Below, in pieces: positions 15,989-24,275 of a DNA stretch of 53,753 nucleotides; position 1 is the first letter of the stretch, and each line of letters begins with the position of its first letter. Source of the stretch: Bacteroidota bacterium (GTDB lineage: Bacteria; Bacteroidota; Bacteroidia; Chitinophagales; Chitinophagaceae); NCBI GenBank assembly GCA_029555415.1, contig JAKPSI010000124.1:1-53753 (forward strand), written 5' to 3'. The position numbers and the translations under genes were made by a program. A model generated the notes under the pieces. That model ran no database searches. It saw nothing but the letters and a program-made list of their open reading frames with translations, and was not told the origin of the DNA.

Positions 15989-17647
15989 ATGAAATATGTC
16001 ATCATCGGGGCGGTAGCAGGAGGAGCCAGTACAGCAGCAAGACTCAGAAGACTGGATGAGAAAGCCAGTATCGTCATCTTCGAAAAAGGAGAATACATCT
16101 CTTACGCGAATTGCGGCTTACCTTATTATATCGGTGATGTGATCAAAGACCGCAATAAACTGTTCGTGCAAACAGCCATATCATTCCGGAACCGTTTCAA
16201 TATCGATGTCAGGATCTCCACAGAAGTAACGGCCATTGACACGGCTTCGAAAACGATCACTGCAAAGAATCTGCTCACCGGTGAAACGTATACGGAAACT
16301 TATGATAAACTGGTTTTATCTCCGGGAGCGGATCCCATTCGCCCTCCTTTACCCGGTATTCAAACACCCGGCATTTTCACATTGCGAAATGTGACCGATA
16401 CCGATCTGATCAGGAATTATGTGATGGCCCGGAAATCCGGAAAAGCTGTGGTCGTAGGCGGCGGTTTCATCGGGCTGGAGATGGCAGAAAATTTACATGC
16501 ACTCGGACTGGATGTGAGTATCATAGAAATGGGTAACCAGGTCATGGCTCCCGTTGACTTCCCCATTGCAGCCCTGGTACAACAGCACATCCGTTCAAAA
16601 GGAGTTGACCTTCGTTTAAAGACCTCCGTCAGTGGCTTTGAAGACAATAATGGCAGGATCAATGTTCTGCTGAGTGACGGTACTTCCATCATTTCGGACG
16701 TCGTGATCCTTTCGATCGGAGTCAGGCCTGATACCAGACTGGCTACCATGGCCGGACTGGATCTCGGAGCTGCAAAGGGTATCAAAGTAAATGAATACCT
16801 GCAGACCTCAGATCCGGATGTATATGCCGTGGGCGACGCGATCGAATTCAGGAATCCGATCACGGGACAATCCATGAACACCTATCTGGCAGGCCCCGCC
16901 AACAAACAGGGCAGGATCTGCGCCAACAATATCGTACTCGGCAACAAGCAAAAGTATAACGGGGCCATCAATACCGCGATCGTCAAGGTTTTTGATATGA
17001 CCGTTGCCACAGCGGGAACCGCTTCCAAACATTTAAAAACAGCTCAGATCCCGCATATCGTTTCCACCAATCATGCCGGTTCCCATGCCGGATATTATCC
17101 CGGAGCAAGGTCCATGGCCATTCAGATCGCATTTACACCGGAAGAGGGACGTTTACTGAGCGCTCAGATCGCGGGATATGACGGAGTGGATAAAAGGATC
17201 GACATCATTTCTTCCTTCATTCAGCAAGGCCTTACGATCTATGACCTTGCGCAATTCGAACATGCTTACGCACCTCCTTATTCATCCGCAAAAGACCCGG
17301 TGAATATGGCCGGATTCATAGCAGATAATATCCTTTCCGGAAGACTGAAAGTGTTTTATCAGGAAGATGTGAGTACATTGGAAACAGGCAGTATGCTGCT
17401 GGATGTCCGTACCGTAAAGGAATTTGAAGCCGGACATATTGATAGCGCCATCAATATTCCTGTGGATGAGATCCGGAGCAGGATGGGAGAGATCCCTCAT
17501 GATAAAAAGATCTATATCTATTGCGAAGCCGGCCTGCGTGGCTATCTGGCACACCGTATCCTGCGTCAGGAAGGTTGGGACGAAGTATATAATCTGTCTG
17601 GAGGCTACATTACATGGCACGCATGCGACTTAGAAAGAAAATTCTGA
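15989..17647 (+). CDS. CoA-disulfide reductase with rhodanese domain
   Basis: A 552-residue flavoprotein. The N-terminal FAD loop is GAVAGGASTAARLRRLDE (7-24), with the redox-active Cys C42 in SYANCGLPYY, the signature of CoA-disulfide reductases. The NAD(P)H loop is VVVGGGFIGLEMAE, and the dimerisation domain follows. A C-terminal rhodanese domain (about 460-552) carries its own active Cys C512 in YCEAGLR. This CoADR-rhodanese fusion handles persulfides or polysulfides using CoA. I start at the ATG at 15989, ten codons inside the longest frame, because it begins directly with the FAD strand. The stop TGA is the first triplet of heptad array D1. Confidence 0.95.
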   Translation: MKYVIIGAVAGGASTAARLRRLDEKASIVIFEKGEYISYANCGLPYYIGDVIKDRNKLFVQTAISFRNRFNIDVRISTEVTAIDTASKTITAKNLLTGETYTETYDKLVLSPGADPIRPPLPGIQTPGIFTLRNVTDTDLIRNYVMARKSGKAVVVGGGFIGLEMAENLHALGLDVSIIEMGNQVMAPVDFPIAALVQQHIRSKGVDLRLKTSVSGFEDNNGRINVLLSDGTSIISDVVILSIGVRPDTRLATMAGLDLGAAKGIKVNEYLQTSDPDVYAVGDAIEFRNPITGQSMNTYLAGPANKQGRICANNIVLGNKQKYNGAINTAIVKVFDMTVATAGTASKHLKTAQIPHIVSTNHAGSHAGYYPGARSMAIQIAFTPEEGRLLSAQIAGYDGVDKRIDIISSFIQQGLTIYDLAQFEHAYAPPYSSAKDPVNMAGFIADNILSGRLKVFYQEDVSTLETGSMLLDVRTVKEFEAGHIDSAINIPVDEIRSRMGEIPHDKKIYIYCEAGLRGYLAHRILRQEGWDEVYNLSGGYITWHACDLERKF

Positions 17648-17672
17648 ATGTTGAATTTTGAATTTTAAATGA
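17645..17672 (+). repeat. heptad array D1 (TGAATNN x4)
   Basis: Units TGAATGT, TGAATTT, TGAATTT, TAAATGA. The first TGA is the stop codon of the CoA-disulfide reductase gene. It is the inverted partner of array D2. Confidence 0.9.
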
Positions 17673-17728
17673 AAAAACCTGAAACATTTTCGTATTAATT
17701 AAAATACTGAAATGATTCAGGCTTAAAA
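17673..17728. repeat. nested palindrome between arrays D1 and D2
   Basis: CCTGAA (17678-17683) pairs with TTCAGG (17716-17721), CATTT (17685-17689) with AAATG (17710-17714), and GTATT (17692-17696) with AATAC (17703-17707). With the flanking arrays the whole 112-bp gap can fold as one long hairpin between two convergent genes, so it may be a bidirectional terminator. Confidence 0.65.
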
Positions 17729-17756
17729 TAATTCAAAATTCAAAATTCAAAATTTC
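17729..17756 (-). repeat. heptad array D2 (TGAATNN x4, minus strand)
   Basis: Read on the minus strand: GAAATTT, TGAATTT, TGAATTT, TGAATTA. It starts one base after the ROK kinase stop codon. Confidence 0.85.
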
Positions 17757-17757
17757 C

Positions 17758-18729
17758 TTAATCCCATACGAGCGCACTTGCTCCCAGTATCGCCGCATCC
17801 GCTTCTTTCAATTCACTGTACATCAACTTCACTTTGTTCTTGAATACCTGGATCAGATTTTCTTCCATCGCTTTGCGGGTCGGGTTCATGATCAGGTCGC
17901 CGGCCTTGGTGAGTCCACCGAACAGCACGATCGCCTCAGGTGAGGAGAACATCACGAAATTGGCGAGTGCTTCACCCAGGATCTGACCTGTGAAATCGAA
18001 TATTTCATTAGCGATCTTATCGCCTTTAATAGCGCATTCATAAACCGTCTGGCTCGTCAGGTCATTGATCGCGAAATCACGCAGGAGACTCTCCGTATCT
18101 TCATTCTCTGCCAGTAATTCCAATGCAGTGTCTCGTACACCGGTTGCTGAGGCATAGGTTTCCAGTGAGCCTTTTGCACCGGTGCCTTTGTGCAAACGTC
18201 CACCCGGACGGATGATCGTATGTCCCAGTTCACCGGCAAAACCGTCGTGTCCCAGTACGATCTTGCCATCCACCACGATACCACTGCCTACACCGGTACC
18301 CAATGTGATGGTGATGAAATCCTTCATGTCCTGCGCACAACCGTATTTCATTTCGCCCATAGCCGCTGCATTGGCGTCATTAGTGAGCTTTACGGGCAGA
18401 CCGAATTTCTCAGACATCATTTTCGCGATGGGGATGATGCCTTTCCATTGGAGGTTCGCGGCATATTCGATATTACCGGTATAGAAGTTCCCGTTGGGTG
18501 CTCCCATGCCGATACCAGCGAATTGAGATACTCCGCCGGCCCTTTCGATCATGGGCATCAGTTTGGAATAGATGTCTTCAATGAAATCAGCAACCTGGGT
18601 ATGCGCATTGGTCAATACACGATCCTGTTCAATGATCTCTCCTGACCTGTTCACTACACCAAATTTGGTATTGGTGCCACCGATATCGATACCACCGACG
18701 AATTTTTTAGAAGAATTTGACATAAGCAA
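17758..18729 (-). CDS. ROK family sugar kinase (glucokinase-like)
   Basis: A 323-residue kinase of the ROK family that probably makes glucose 6-phosphate from glucose and ATP. The phosphate-binding loop is DIGGTNTKFG (15-24). The catalytic Asp is D118 in LTNDANAAAMGE, and ITLGTGVGSG (141-150) is the second nucleotide loop. The usual ROK zinc motif CxCGxxGCLE is absent: residues 177-190 read GGRLHKGTGAKGSLE without cysteines, while the His of GELGH (170) remains. It lies downstream of the sugar transporter gene on the same strand. A terminator-like hairpin sits directly before its start. An ATG at 18723 is an equally good start. Confidence 0.92.
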   Translation of the reverse strand: MLMSNSSKKFVGGIDIGGTNTKFGVVNRSGEIIEQDRVLTNAHTQVADFIEDIYSKLMPMIERAGGVSQFAGIGMGAPNGNFYTGNIEYAANLQWKGIIPIAKMMSEKFGLPVKLTNDANAAAMGEMKYGCAQDMKDFITITLGTGVGSGIVVDGKIVLGHDGFAGELGHTIIRPGGRLHKGTGAKGSLETYASATGVRDTALELLAENEDTESLLRDFAINDLTSQTVYECAIKGDKIANEIFDFTGQILGEALANFVMFSSPEAIVLFGGLTKAGDLIMNPTRKAMEENLIQVFKNKVKLMYSELKEADAAILGASALVWD

Positions 18730-18735
18730 TAGTTT

Positions 18736-18767
18736 GAAAAAGCCCCGTAGTGTTAAACTACGGGGCT
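18736..18767 (-). terminator. intrinsic terminator or attenuator between transporter and ROK kinase
   Basis: A perfect 10-bp stem AGCCCCGTAG/CTACGGGGCT with a 7-base loop, followed on the minus strand by TTTTTC. It ends seven bases before the ROK start codon, leaving no room for a separate promoter downstream. It should cut or modulate transcription from the transporter into the kinase gene. Confidence 0.85.
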
Positions 18768-18795
18768 ATAAATATACGAATGAATTAAATCCATA

Positions 18796-20607
18796 TTAGT
18801 GACCGCCGCTCACTTCTGCATCATAATCCACACCCTGACGTTTCAGGATGCCTTTTACGATGAATGCGAAGAAGGCGAGGTATGCGAAACAGGCTACCGC
18901 GATAAGGAATGACTGGTGAATACCGATGATATCAGCCAGTTTGCCCTGTACGGGAGGGATGATGGAACCACCCAGGATCATCATGATCAGGAATGCAGAA
19001 CCCTGAGATGTGTATTTGCCCAGTCCCGCGATGGATAACGCGAAGATGGAAGGCCACATGATGGAGCAGGCGAGACCACCACTCAGGAACGCGTAGATCG
19101 CGACCTTTCCGGTGGTCATGGTGCCGATCAGCATCGCGGCCACACCAAAGAGACTGAAGATAAGCAGGGTTCTTACCGGTTTGTTATTGCTCAGAACGAA
19201 AGCGATGATCTGTAAAACAACACAGATCACGTACCAGTACAGGATCTCGATATCATGGCCGGCCATTTTGGTCAGCAAGAGTACGATGCCGAATGCGACC
19301 AGCGGTACAACGAATGTGAGTATTTTCTTGGTCTGATCGGTCATGTTGAAAGCTCCGATGGCACCGGCCCAACGGCCGATCATCAGGCTGCCCCAGTACA
19401 TCGCGATGAAAGGAGCGATCTCGGACGATTTATATCCCCCGAATTCCTTCTGACTCAGCAGGGAACCCAGGTTACTGCCGATCGCCACTTCCACACCCAC
19501 ATATACGAAGATCGCCAGCATACCGTATACCAGCTGCGGATACTGCATCGCACCCCATCCTTCTTTTTTCTTGGAAGCGATGGTACTGACCAGCGGGAGA
19601 CCCACTGCGATCACGGCCAGTGCTACGATCAGCCAGGTCAGACGTTTCTTCTCAAGCGGTTGCTTGATCGCGTCGATCTCGGCTGATTTATCCTTGAATG
19701 TTTCCTTGATGGATTCGATCTGCGCATATACTGCTTCACGGGCAGGTCCTTTTTCAACTTTAAGTGCCTCGCATTCCAGCTGACTGATCTGATCTTTCTC
19801 TTTTGAAATAGTGGATTCGATCTGTTCGATCTGCTTCACACCTTCAGAACGGTAGCTTGAAAATACAGGAACGAAAACGATGATCAGTAAACCTGTGATG
19901 ATCAGCATCGCGCTCAGCGCTTTACCTGCTTTCTCAGGTACTTCGGTATTGATGCCGGAAGGCACTTTCTTGCTGAATCCGAACAGGGCAGCCGCCGCGA
20001 TGAACAGGATACCTACGAAAGTATACAGCCATATCACCTTGCTCAGTGGCAGGTGCTGTACTTCATAATCACAAACGGAACGGGCACTGCCGAACAATGC
20101 GATCGCTACTACCAGGGGGCCGATCGTTGTTCCGAATGAATTCACACCACCACCCAGGTTCACACGGGTATTACCGGTGGAAGGATCTCCCAGCGTAATG
20201 GCGAAAGGCTGTGCAGCCGTTTGCTGCAGAGAGAAACCGAGGGCAACAATGAACAATCCGAGCAACATGCCGGTAAAGCTGTTACCATTTACAGCCAGGA
20301 TCATGGCCGCTGCGCCAAGGGCGGAGAAAAGCAGACCATATATAATGCTCTTTTTATAACCCCATTTACCTACCAGGTCCTTGCCTCCGAAGATCCCGTA
20401 TGCGAAAAGGATCAGGGCGCCGACATAATACGCCAGATAAAAGGCGAAGTCGATCAGCTGGCTCTGGAACTGATCCAGATGGAAATAGTTCTTACAGAAG
20501 GGAATGAAAATACTGTTTCCGGCAGCGATGAAGCCCCAGAAGAAGAAAACGGTGATCAGAGTACTTAACGCGCCGTAATTAGTTGGTTGCTTGGCATGTT
20601 GGTTCAT
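18796..20607 (-). CDS. sugar MFS transporter, FHS (FucP-like) family, with helical insertion
   Basis: A 603-residue inner-membrane sugar:proton symporter related to FucP and glucose/galactose transporters. Family marks are [17 protein letters not shown] in TM1, the [15 protein letters not shown] segment in TM2 and [13 protein letters not shown] near 128-140. Typical members are 410-440 residues. Here residues 254-322 form a charged, coiled-coil-like stretch between two membrane segments, and there are extra hydrophobic segments on both sides. I start at the ATG at 20607 ([10 protein letters not shown]) because the 16 upstream codons lie outside the family pattern. The ROK kinase follows, so glucose or a related hexose is the likely substrate. 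Confidence 0.92.
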   Translation of the reverse strand: MNQHAKQPTNYGALSTLITVFFFWGFIAAGNSIFIPFCKNYFHLDQFQSQLIDFAFYLAYYVGALILFAYGIFGGKDLVGKWGYKKSIIYGLLFSALGAAAMILAVNGNSFTGMLLGLFIVALGFSLQQTAAQPFAITLGDPSTGNTRVNLGGGVNSFGTTIGPLVVAIALFGSARSVCDYEVQHLPLSKVIWLYTFVGILFIAAAALFGFSKKVPSGINTEVPEKAGKALSAMLIITGLLIIVFVPVFSSYRSEGVKQIEQIESTISKEKDQISQLECEALKVEKGPAREAVYAQIESIKETFKDKSAEIDAIKQPLEKKRLTWLIVALAVIAVGLPLVSTIASKKKEGWGAMQYPQLVYGMLAIFVYVGVEVAIGSNLGSLLSQKEFGGYKSSEIAPFIAMYWGSLMIGRWAGAIGAFNMTDQTKKILTFVVPLVAFGIVLLLTKMAGHDIEILYWYVICVVLQIIAFVLSNNKPVRTLLIFSLFGVAAMLIGTMTTGKVAIYAFLSGGLACSIMWPSIFALSIAGLGKYTSQGSAFLIMMILGGSIIPPVQGKLADIIGIHQSFLIAVACFAYLAFFAFIVKGILKRQGVDYDAEVSGGH

Positions 20608-20808
20608 ATCAATCGTTGTTGTTTTATGAAATAAAGAGTGCTGAAAGTAAAACAAATTTCGCTTGCATTAAAAAGATTATCAGCGAAATCGGGATTTGTT
20701 GACAGCTTGTACAAAAAAAGCCTTTCCGGGTTTAAGGGACGGCGGATCCGGGTACGAACAGGCGTTATTATTTTTTCATATCCGGCGAACACTATCTTCA
20801 AAAATCCC

Positions 20809-20816
20809 TTAATTTG
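20809..20816 (+). promoter_or_regulatory. possible -7 element of glgA
   Basis: TTAATTTG, seven of eight matches to TAnnTTTG, 26 bases before the glgA ATG. Confidence 0.4.
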
Positions 20817-20842
20817 AAACCCAATCCCTTTAATCTTATTTC

Positions 20843-22261
20843 ATGGAGATCATACACGTTGCAGCAGAATGTTACCCGGTCGCAAAAGCCGGAGGCCTCG
20901 GAGATGTTGTGGGCGCCCTGCCCAAATACCAGAACCAGCTTGGCGAAGTTGCAAAAGTGGTCATGCCCATGTACCGCACCAAATTCCTGTATGATAATGA
21001 ATGGGAGCTGGTGCATGAAGGCGGACAATACCTCGGCCCGCAGTTCTTCCATTATAGTGTGATCCGGGAAAAGACCAATAAACTCGGCTTCGATCTTTTT
21101 CTGGTGGATGTGAACGGCCTCCTCGACCGTGAAAAGATATATGGCTATTCAGATGACACCGAACGCTTCATCGCCTTCCAGGTGGCTGTTTGCGACTGGA
21201 TCAACCAGTGGACCAGTCTTCCGGATGTCATCCACTGCCATGATCATCATACCGGCCTGATCCCTTTCATGGCCAGGTATTGCTATGCGTTCCGCGACAG
21301 GCTGGGTGGGATACCTTCCGTACTGACGGTGCATAATGCGCAGTACCAGGGCGACATGGACTGGGGTAAAAGCTATCTGATACCGGCATATGATGAATGG
21401 AAGTCCGGCATGCTCGAATGGAATAACCGCATCAATCCGCTGGCATCCGCAGTTAAATGTGTTTCAAAAGTGACCACCGTAAGTAATAGTTACCTCGAAG
21501 AGATGCGCCATGCCGCCAACGGACTCGAAAATCTCTTTGAATACGAAAAGGGAAAATGCTCGGGTATCCTGAATGGCATCGATAACCAGTTGTGGGATCC
21601 TGCAACCGACCCCATGCTGGCAAAGAATTTCGATGCCGAAACCTTTGAAAAAGGAAAACGGAAGAATAAGAAACAGCTTTGCGAACAATTCGGACTCGAT
21701 CCCGAAAAACCACTGATCACCTTCATCGGCCGGTTAGTAGGTGAGAAAGCAGCGGATCTTTTGCCGGAAGCCATCAGCCAATCCATTTACCAGCACCATG
21801 GTCATGTCAGTTTCCTTGTTCTTGGTTCCGGTGATCCGGAAGTGGAGGGCAGGCTCGATCAGCTCAAATATCAGTTCGGCGGCTATTTCAATGTTTATAT
21901 CGGTTACAGTGAAGCACTAAGTCATATGTTGTATGCCGGGGCCGACTTCCTGCTCATGCCCAGTCGTGTCGAGCCCTGTGGCCTCAATCAGCTCTATGCA
22001 TTACGTTATGGCACGGTTCCTATGGTGCGCAGCACCGGTGGATTGAAAGATACCGTCACGGATTTCGGCGACTGGCAGGGCATCGGTATCCGCTTCAATG
22101 AAGCCAGCGTCTGGGATATCACCTATTCCGTCGGCCGCGCCCTCGATCTCTACAACAACAAAAAAGACCTCTTCAACTGGATGCGCGGCTTCATGATGAA
22201 GATCGATCACTCGTGGGAAAATGCGGCGGAACGGTATATTCAATTATATCGAACGGCGTAA
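20843..22261 (+). CDS. glgA: glycogen synthase (ADP-glucose type, GT5)
   Basis: A 472-residue glycosyltransferase that extends alpha-1,4-glucan from ADP-glucose. The N-terminal ADP-glucose motif is KAGGLGDV (15-22), and the C-terminal Rossmann half has the catalytic E377 in SRVEPCGLNQ. HNAQYQG and the IGRLVGEKAADL strand are also typical. It is divergent from the sugar transporter and upstream of glgC. A small repeat-flanked gene now lies between glgA and glgC, which usually form one operon. Confidence 0.97.
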   Translation: MEIIHVAAECYPVAKAGGLGDVVGALPKYQNQLGEVAKVVMPMYRTKFLYDNEWELVHEGGQYLGPQFFHYSVIREKTNKLGFDLFLVDVNGLLDREKIYGYSDDTERFIAFQVAVCDWINQWTSLPDVIHCHDHHTGLIPFMARYCYAFRDRLGGIPSVLTVHNAQYQGDMDWGKSYLIPAYDEWKSGMLEWNNRINPLASAVKCVSKVTTVSNSYLEEMRHAANGLENLFEYEKGKCSGILNGIDNQLWDPATDPMLAKNFDAETFEKGKRKNKKQLCEQFGLDPEKPLITFIGRLVGEKAADLLPEAISQSIYQHHGHVSFLVLGSGDPEVEGRLDQLKYQFGGYFNVYIGYSEALSHMLYAGADFLLMPSRVEPCGLNQLYALRYGTVPMVRSTGGLKDTVTDFGDWQGIGIRFNEASVWDITYSVGRALDLYNNKKDLFNWMRGFMMKIDHSWENAAERYIQLYRTA

Positions 22262-22263
22262 GC

Positions 22264-22298
22264 AGGTAATAGGTTAGAGGTAAAAGGTATTAGGTCAG
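22264..22298 (+). repeat. heptad array E1 (AGGTNNN x5)
   Basis: Units AGGTAAT, AGGTTAG, AGGTAAA, AGGTATT, AGGTCAG, starting two bases after the glgA stop. Bases 22263-22289 are an inverted match, 26 of 27, to 22805-22831 in array E2. Confidence 0.95.
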
Positions 22299-22384
22299 GG
22301 AAAAAACGTTGAAAAATGATGTTTTCACTTTTCTAAGGTTTCAAATAAAGGTCAGATTTGGTAATGGAACTAAATCTTAACTTT

Positions 22385-22750
22385 ATGAACAGGGAAGGAC
22401 AGTTGAAAATACAGAGTTATGAATTCGGTGTCAGGATCGTCAAAATAGCGATCCGGTTGAAAAGAGAAAACAGGGAATACGAATTGGCGAGCCAGTTGAT
22501 AAAAAGTGGAACGGCAGTGGGGGCTATGATCTGTGAAGCTGAATTTGCAGAAAGTGATCGTGATTACTTGCATAAATTCACAGTCGCTTTAAAGGAAATG
22601 AATGAATGTCGCTATTGGCTGAAATTGTTGAACGATGTGGAGATACTGGAGCGTGAGATTTTTAGTGATATTTATTTCAAAAGCGACAATATCTTTAAAA
22701 TGCTGATCGCAACCATCAAAACAATCAAACAAAAAATGTCCAAACCATAA
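22385..22750 (+). CDS. four-helix bundle protein (S23/Avd-like)
   Basis: A 121-residue helical protein of the S23/IVP family, which was first seen inside 23S rRNA intervening sequences and is related to the Avd accessory protein of diversity-generating retroelements. The Bacteroidota-type pattern is visible: SYEFGVRIVKIAIRL, ELASQLIKSGTAVGA, CEAEFAESDRDYLHK, ALKEMNECRYWLKLL, then a basic C-terminus. Function is unknown; the fold forms pentameric bundles with basic surfaces. I start at the ATG at 22385; a TTG at 22358 and an ATG at 22364 are alternatives. The gene is more AT-rich than glgA and glgC. It lies inside an inverted pair of heptad arrays, as if it were one unit inserted between glgA and glgC. 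Confidence 0.85.
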   Translation: MNREGQLKIQSYEFGVRIVKIAIRLKRENREYELASQLIKSGTAVGAMICEAEFAESDRDYLHKFTVALKEMNECRYWLKLLNDVEILEREIFSDIYFKSDNIFKMLIATIKTIKQKMSKP

Positions 22751-22775
22751 CAAACTCTATCTTAGTACAAAACTA

Positions 22776-22831
22776 TTACCTATAACTTTTTATCTTTAAA
22801 CTGTTACCTTTTACCTCTAACCTGTTACCTG
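22776..22831 (-). repeat. heptad array E2 (TTACCTN on plus strand, x8)
   Basis: Eight plus-strand units: TTACCTA, TAACTTT, TTATCTT, TAAACTG, TTACCTT, TTACCTC, TAACCTG, TTACCTG. It ends six bases before the glgC ATG and is the longest array in the window. It is the inverted partner of E1, and the pair encloses the S23-like gene. Confidence 0.95.
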
Positions 22832-22837
22832 ATTAAT

Positions 22838-24130
22838 ATGGCTATCAGAACTATCACTCACTCCCGCGAGATCCTTTCCGTCATCCTTGGTGGTGGCGCC
22901 GGATCACGTCTTTATCCCTTGACATCCAGCCGTTCCAAACCAGCCGTACCCATTGCGGGTAAATACCGTTTGGTGGACATTCCGATCTCGAACTGTCTCA
23001 ACAATGGTATCGGAAGGATGTTCGTCCTGACCCAATTCAACTCCGCCTCCCTGAACAGGCATATCAAGAACACGTACCATTTCAGTGCCTTCAGTAAGGC
23101 ATTCGTGGATATCCTTGCAGCGGAACAAACACCTGATAACCCCACCTGGTACCAGGGTACAGCGGATGCGGTTCGTCAGGGTCTGCGTCACATCGAACCA
23201 TTTGAAAGCGATTATATCCTGATCCTTTCCGGTGACCAGTTGTATCAGATGGATTTCGCGGAAATGCTCGATAACCATAAAGCACTGGGTGCTGATATCT
23301 CTGTTGCCACGATCCCCGTTGCGGAACGTGAAGCACCGGAATTCGGGATCCTGAAATCGAAAGACGGCCTCATCGCATCCTTCATTGAGAAACCGAAGAA
23401 AGATGTACTGGGTGACTGGGTCAGTGATACCGGTGATGATATGCGCGCGGCGGGCAGGAACTACCTGGCCTCTATGGGTATCTATATCTTCAACCGGAAC
23501 CTGTTATTCGATATGCTGAAGACGGAATTCAAAGATGCCACGGATTTCGGTAAAGAGATCATTCCTCAGTCCATCGCCAAATACAAGGTAGCCAGCTATC
23601 AGTATTCCGGCTACTGGACCGATATCGGTAACATCTATTCCTTCTTCGAGGCCAATCTGGACCTCACCAAAGATGTACCCGATTTCAATATGTTCGATAA
23701 CGACCGCACCATCTACACACGTTCCCGTATGCTGCCGCCCTCAAAAGTCAGCGGCACCACACTGGAAAAAACGCTGATCGCGGAAGGTTGTATCATCAAC
23801 GCTTCAAGGATCGAGCATTCGGTAGTGGGTATCCGCTCCCGCATCGGAAGTGGTACCACAGTGGTCAGTACCTATTTGATGGGATCCGACAGTTATGAAA
23901 CCATTGCGGAACTTGCCGCGGACAAGGAAAAAGGTGTCCCTGCCATGGGTATCGGCGACCGTTGTTATATCAAGAACGCGATCATCGATAAGAATGTCCG
24001 TATCGGTAACGACGTTCGTATCAATGGTGGCAGTCACCTGGAAAATACCGATCACCCGTTGTACACTGTGAAAGATGGTATCGTGGTGGTGAAGAAGGGA
24101 GCGGTATTGCCCAATGGATATGTGATCTGA
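22838..24130 (+). CDS. glgC: glucose-1-phosphate adenylyltransferase
   Basis: A 430-residue ADP-glucose pyrophosphorylase, the first committed step of glycogen synthesis. The nucleotide loop is GGGAGSRLYPLT (18-29), followed by RSKPAVPIAGKYRLVDIPISN. YQGTADAVRQ and FIEKPK are substrate-binding blocks. The last 140 residues are the left-handed beta-helix with regulatory sites. It feeds GlgA upstream and GlgB downstream. A strong terminator follows. Its ATG lies directly after heptad array E2, which leaves almost no free 5' leader. Confidence 0.97.
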   Translation: MAIRTITHSREILSVILGGGAGSRLYPLTSSRSKPAVPIAGKYRLVDIPISNCLNNGIGRMFVLTQFNSASLNRHIKNTYHFSAFSKAFVDILAAEQTPDNPTWYQGTADAVRQGLRHIEPFESDYILILSGDQLYQMDFAEMLDNHKALGADISVATIPVAEREAPEFGILKSKDGLIASFIEKPKKDVLGDWVSDTGDDMRAAGRNYLASMGIYIFNRNLLFDMLKTEFKDATDFGKEIIPQSIAKYKVASYQYSGYWTDIGNIYSFFEANLDLTKDVPDFNMFDNDRTIYTRSRMLPPSKVSGTTLEKTLIAEGCIINASRIEHSVVGIRSRIGSGTTVVSTYLMGSDSYETIAELAADKEKGVPAMGIGDRCYIKNAIIDKNVRIGNDVRINGGSHLENTDHPLYTVKDGIVVVKKGAVLPNGYVI

Positions 24131-24160
24131 TAACAAACTTTAAATTGTATTCTGCATACA

Positions 24161-24192
24161 GCCCCCGGCCATCAAAAGCCGGGGGCTTTTTT
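24161..24192 (+). terminator. intrinsic terminator after glgC
   Basis: A perfect 9-bp GC-rich stem GCCCCCGGC/GCCGGGGGC, an 8-base loop and six T's. It separates glgC from the downstream transporter and amylase genes. Confidence 0.95.
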
Positions 24193-24219
24193 GTGCTTAA
24201 ATGGCCGTTACAAAATGTG

Positions 24220-24247
24220 TACTTTTTACATATTCTCCTTATCTTTC
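24220..24247 (+). promoter_or_regulatory. possible -7 elements of the SLC45-like transporter
   Basis: TACTTTTT (24220-24227) and TATCTTTC (24240-24247), each seven of eight matches to TAnnTTTG, lie between the glgC terminator and the ATG at 24276. Either could drive the transporter and amylase genes. Confidence 0.35.
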
Positions 24248-24275
24248 ATTCCGATTCCTCCTTAAAACGATTGTC

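Noticed and set aside
193-20655. Many long open frames on the opposite strand, such as those antisense to lipA, topA and the prenyltransferase gene
   Set aside because: They are mirror frames of well-supported genes, with no signal peptides, motifs or promoters of their own.
22263-22831. Insertion sequence or retroelement
   Set aside because: There is no transposase or reverse transcriptase and no target-site duplication that I can see. I keep it as a repeat-flanked S23 block only.
24161-24192. Regulatory riboswitch after glgC
   Set aside because: It is a simple GC-rich hairpin with a T run, a plain terminator.
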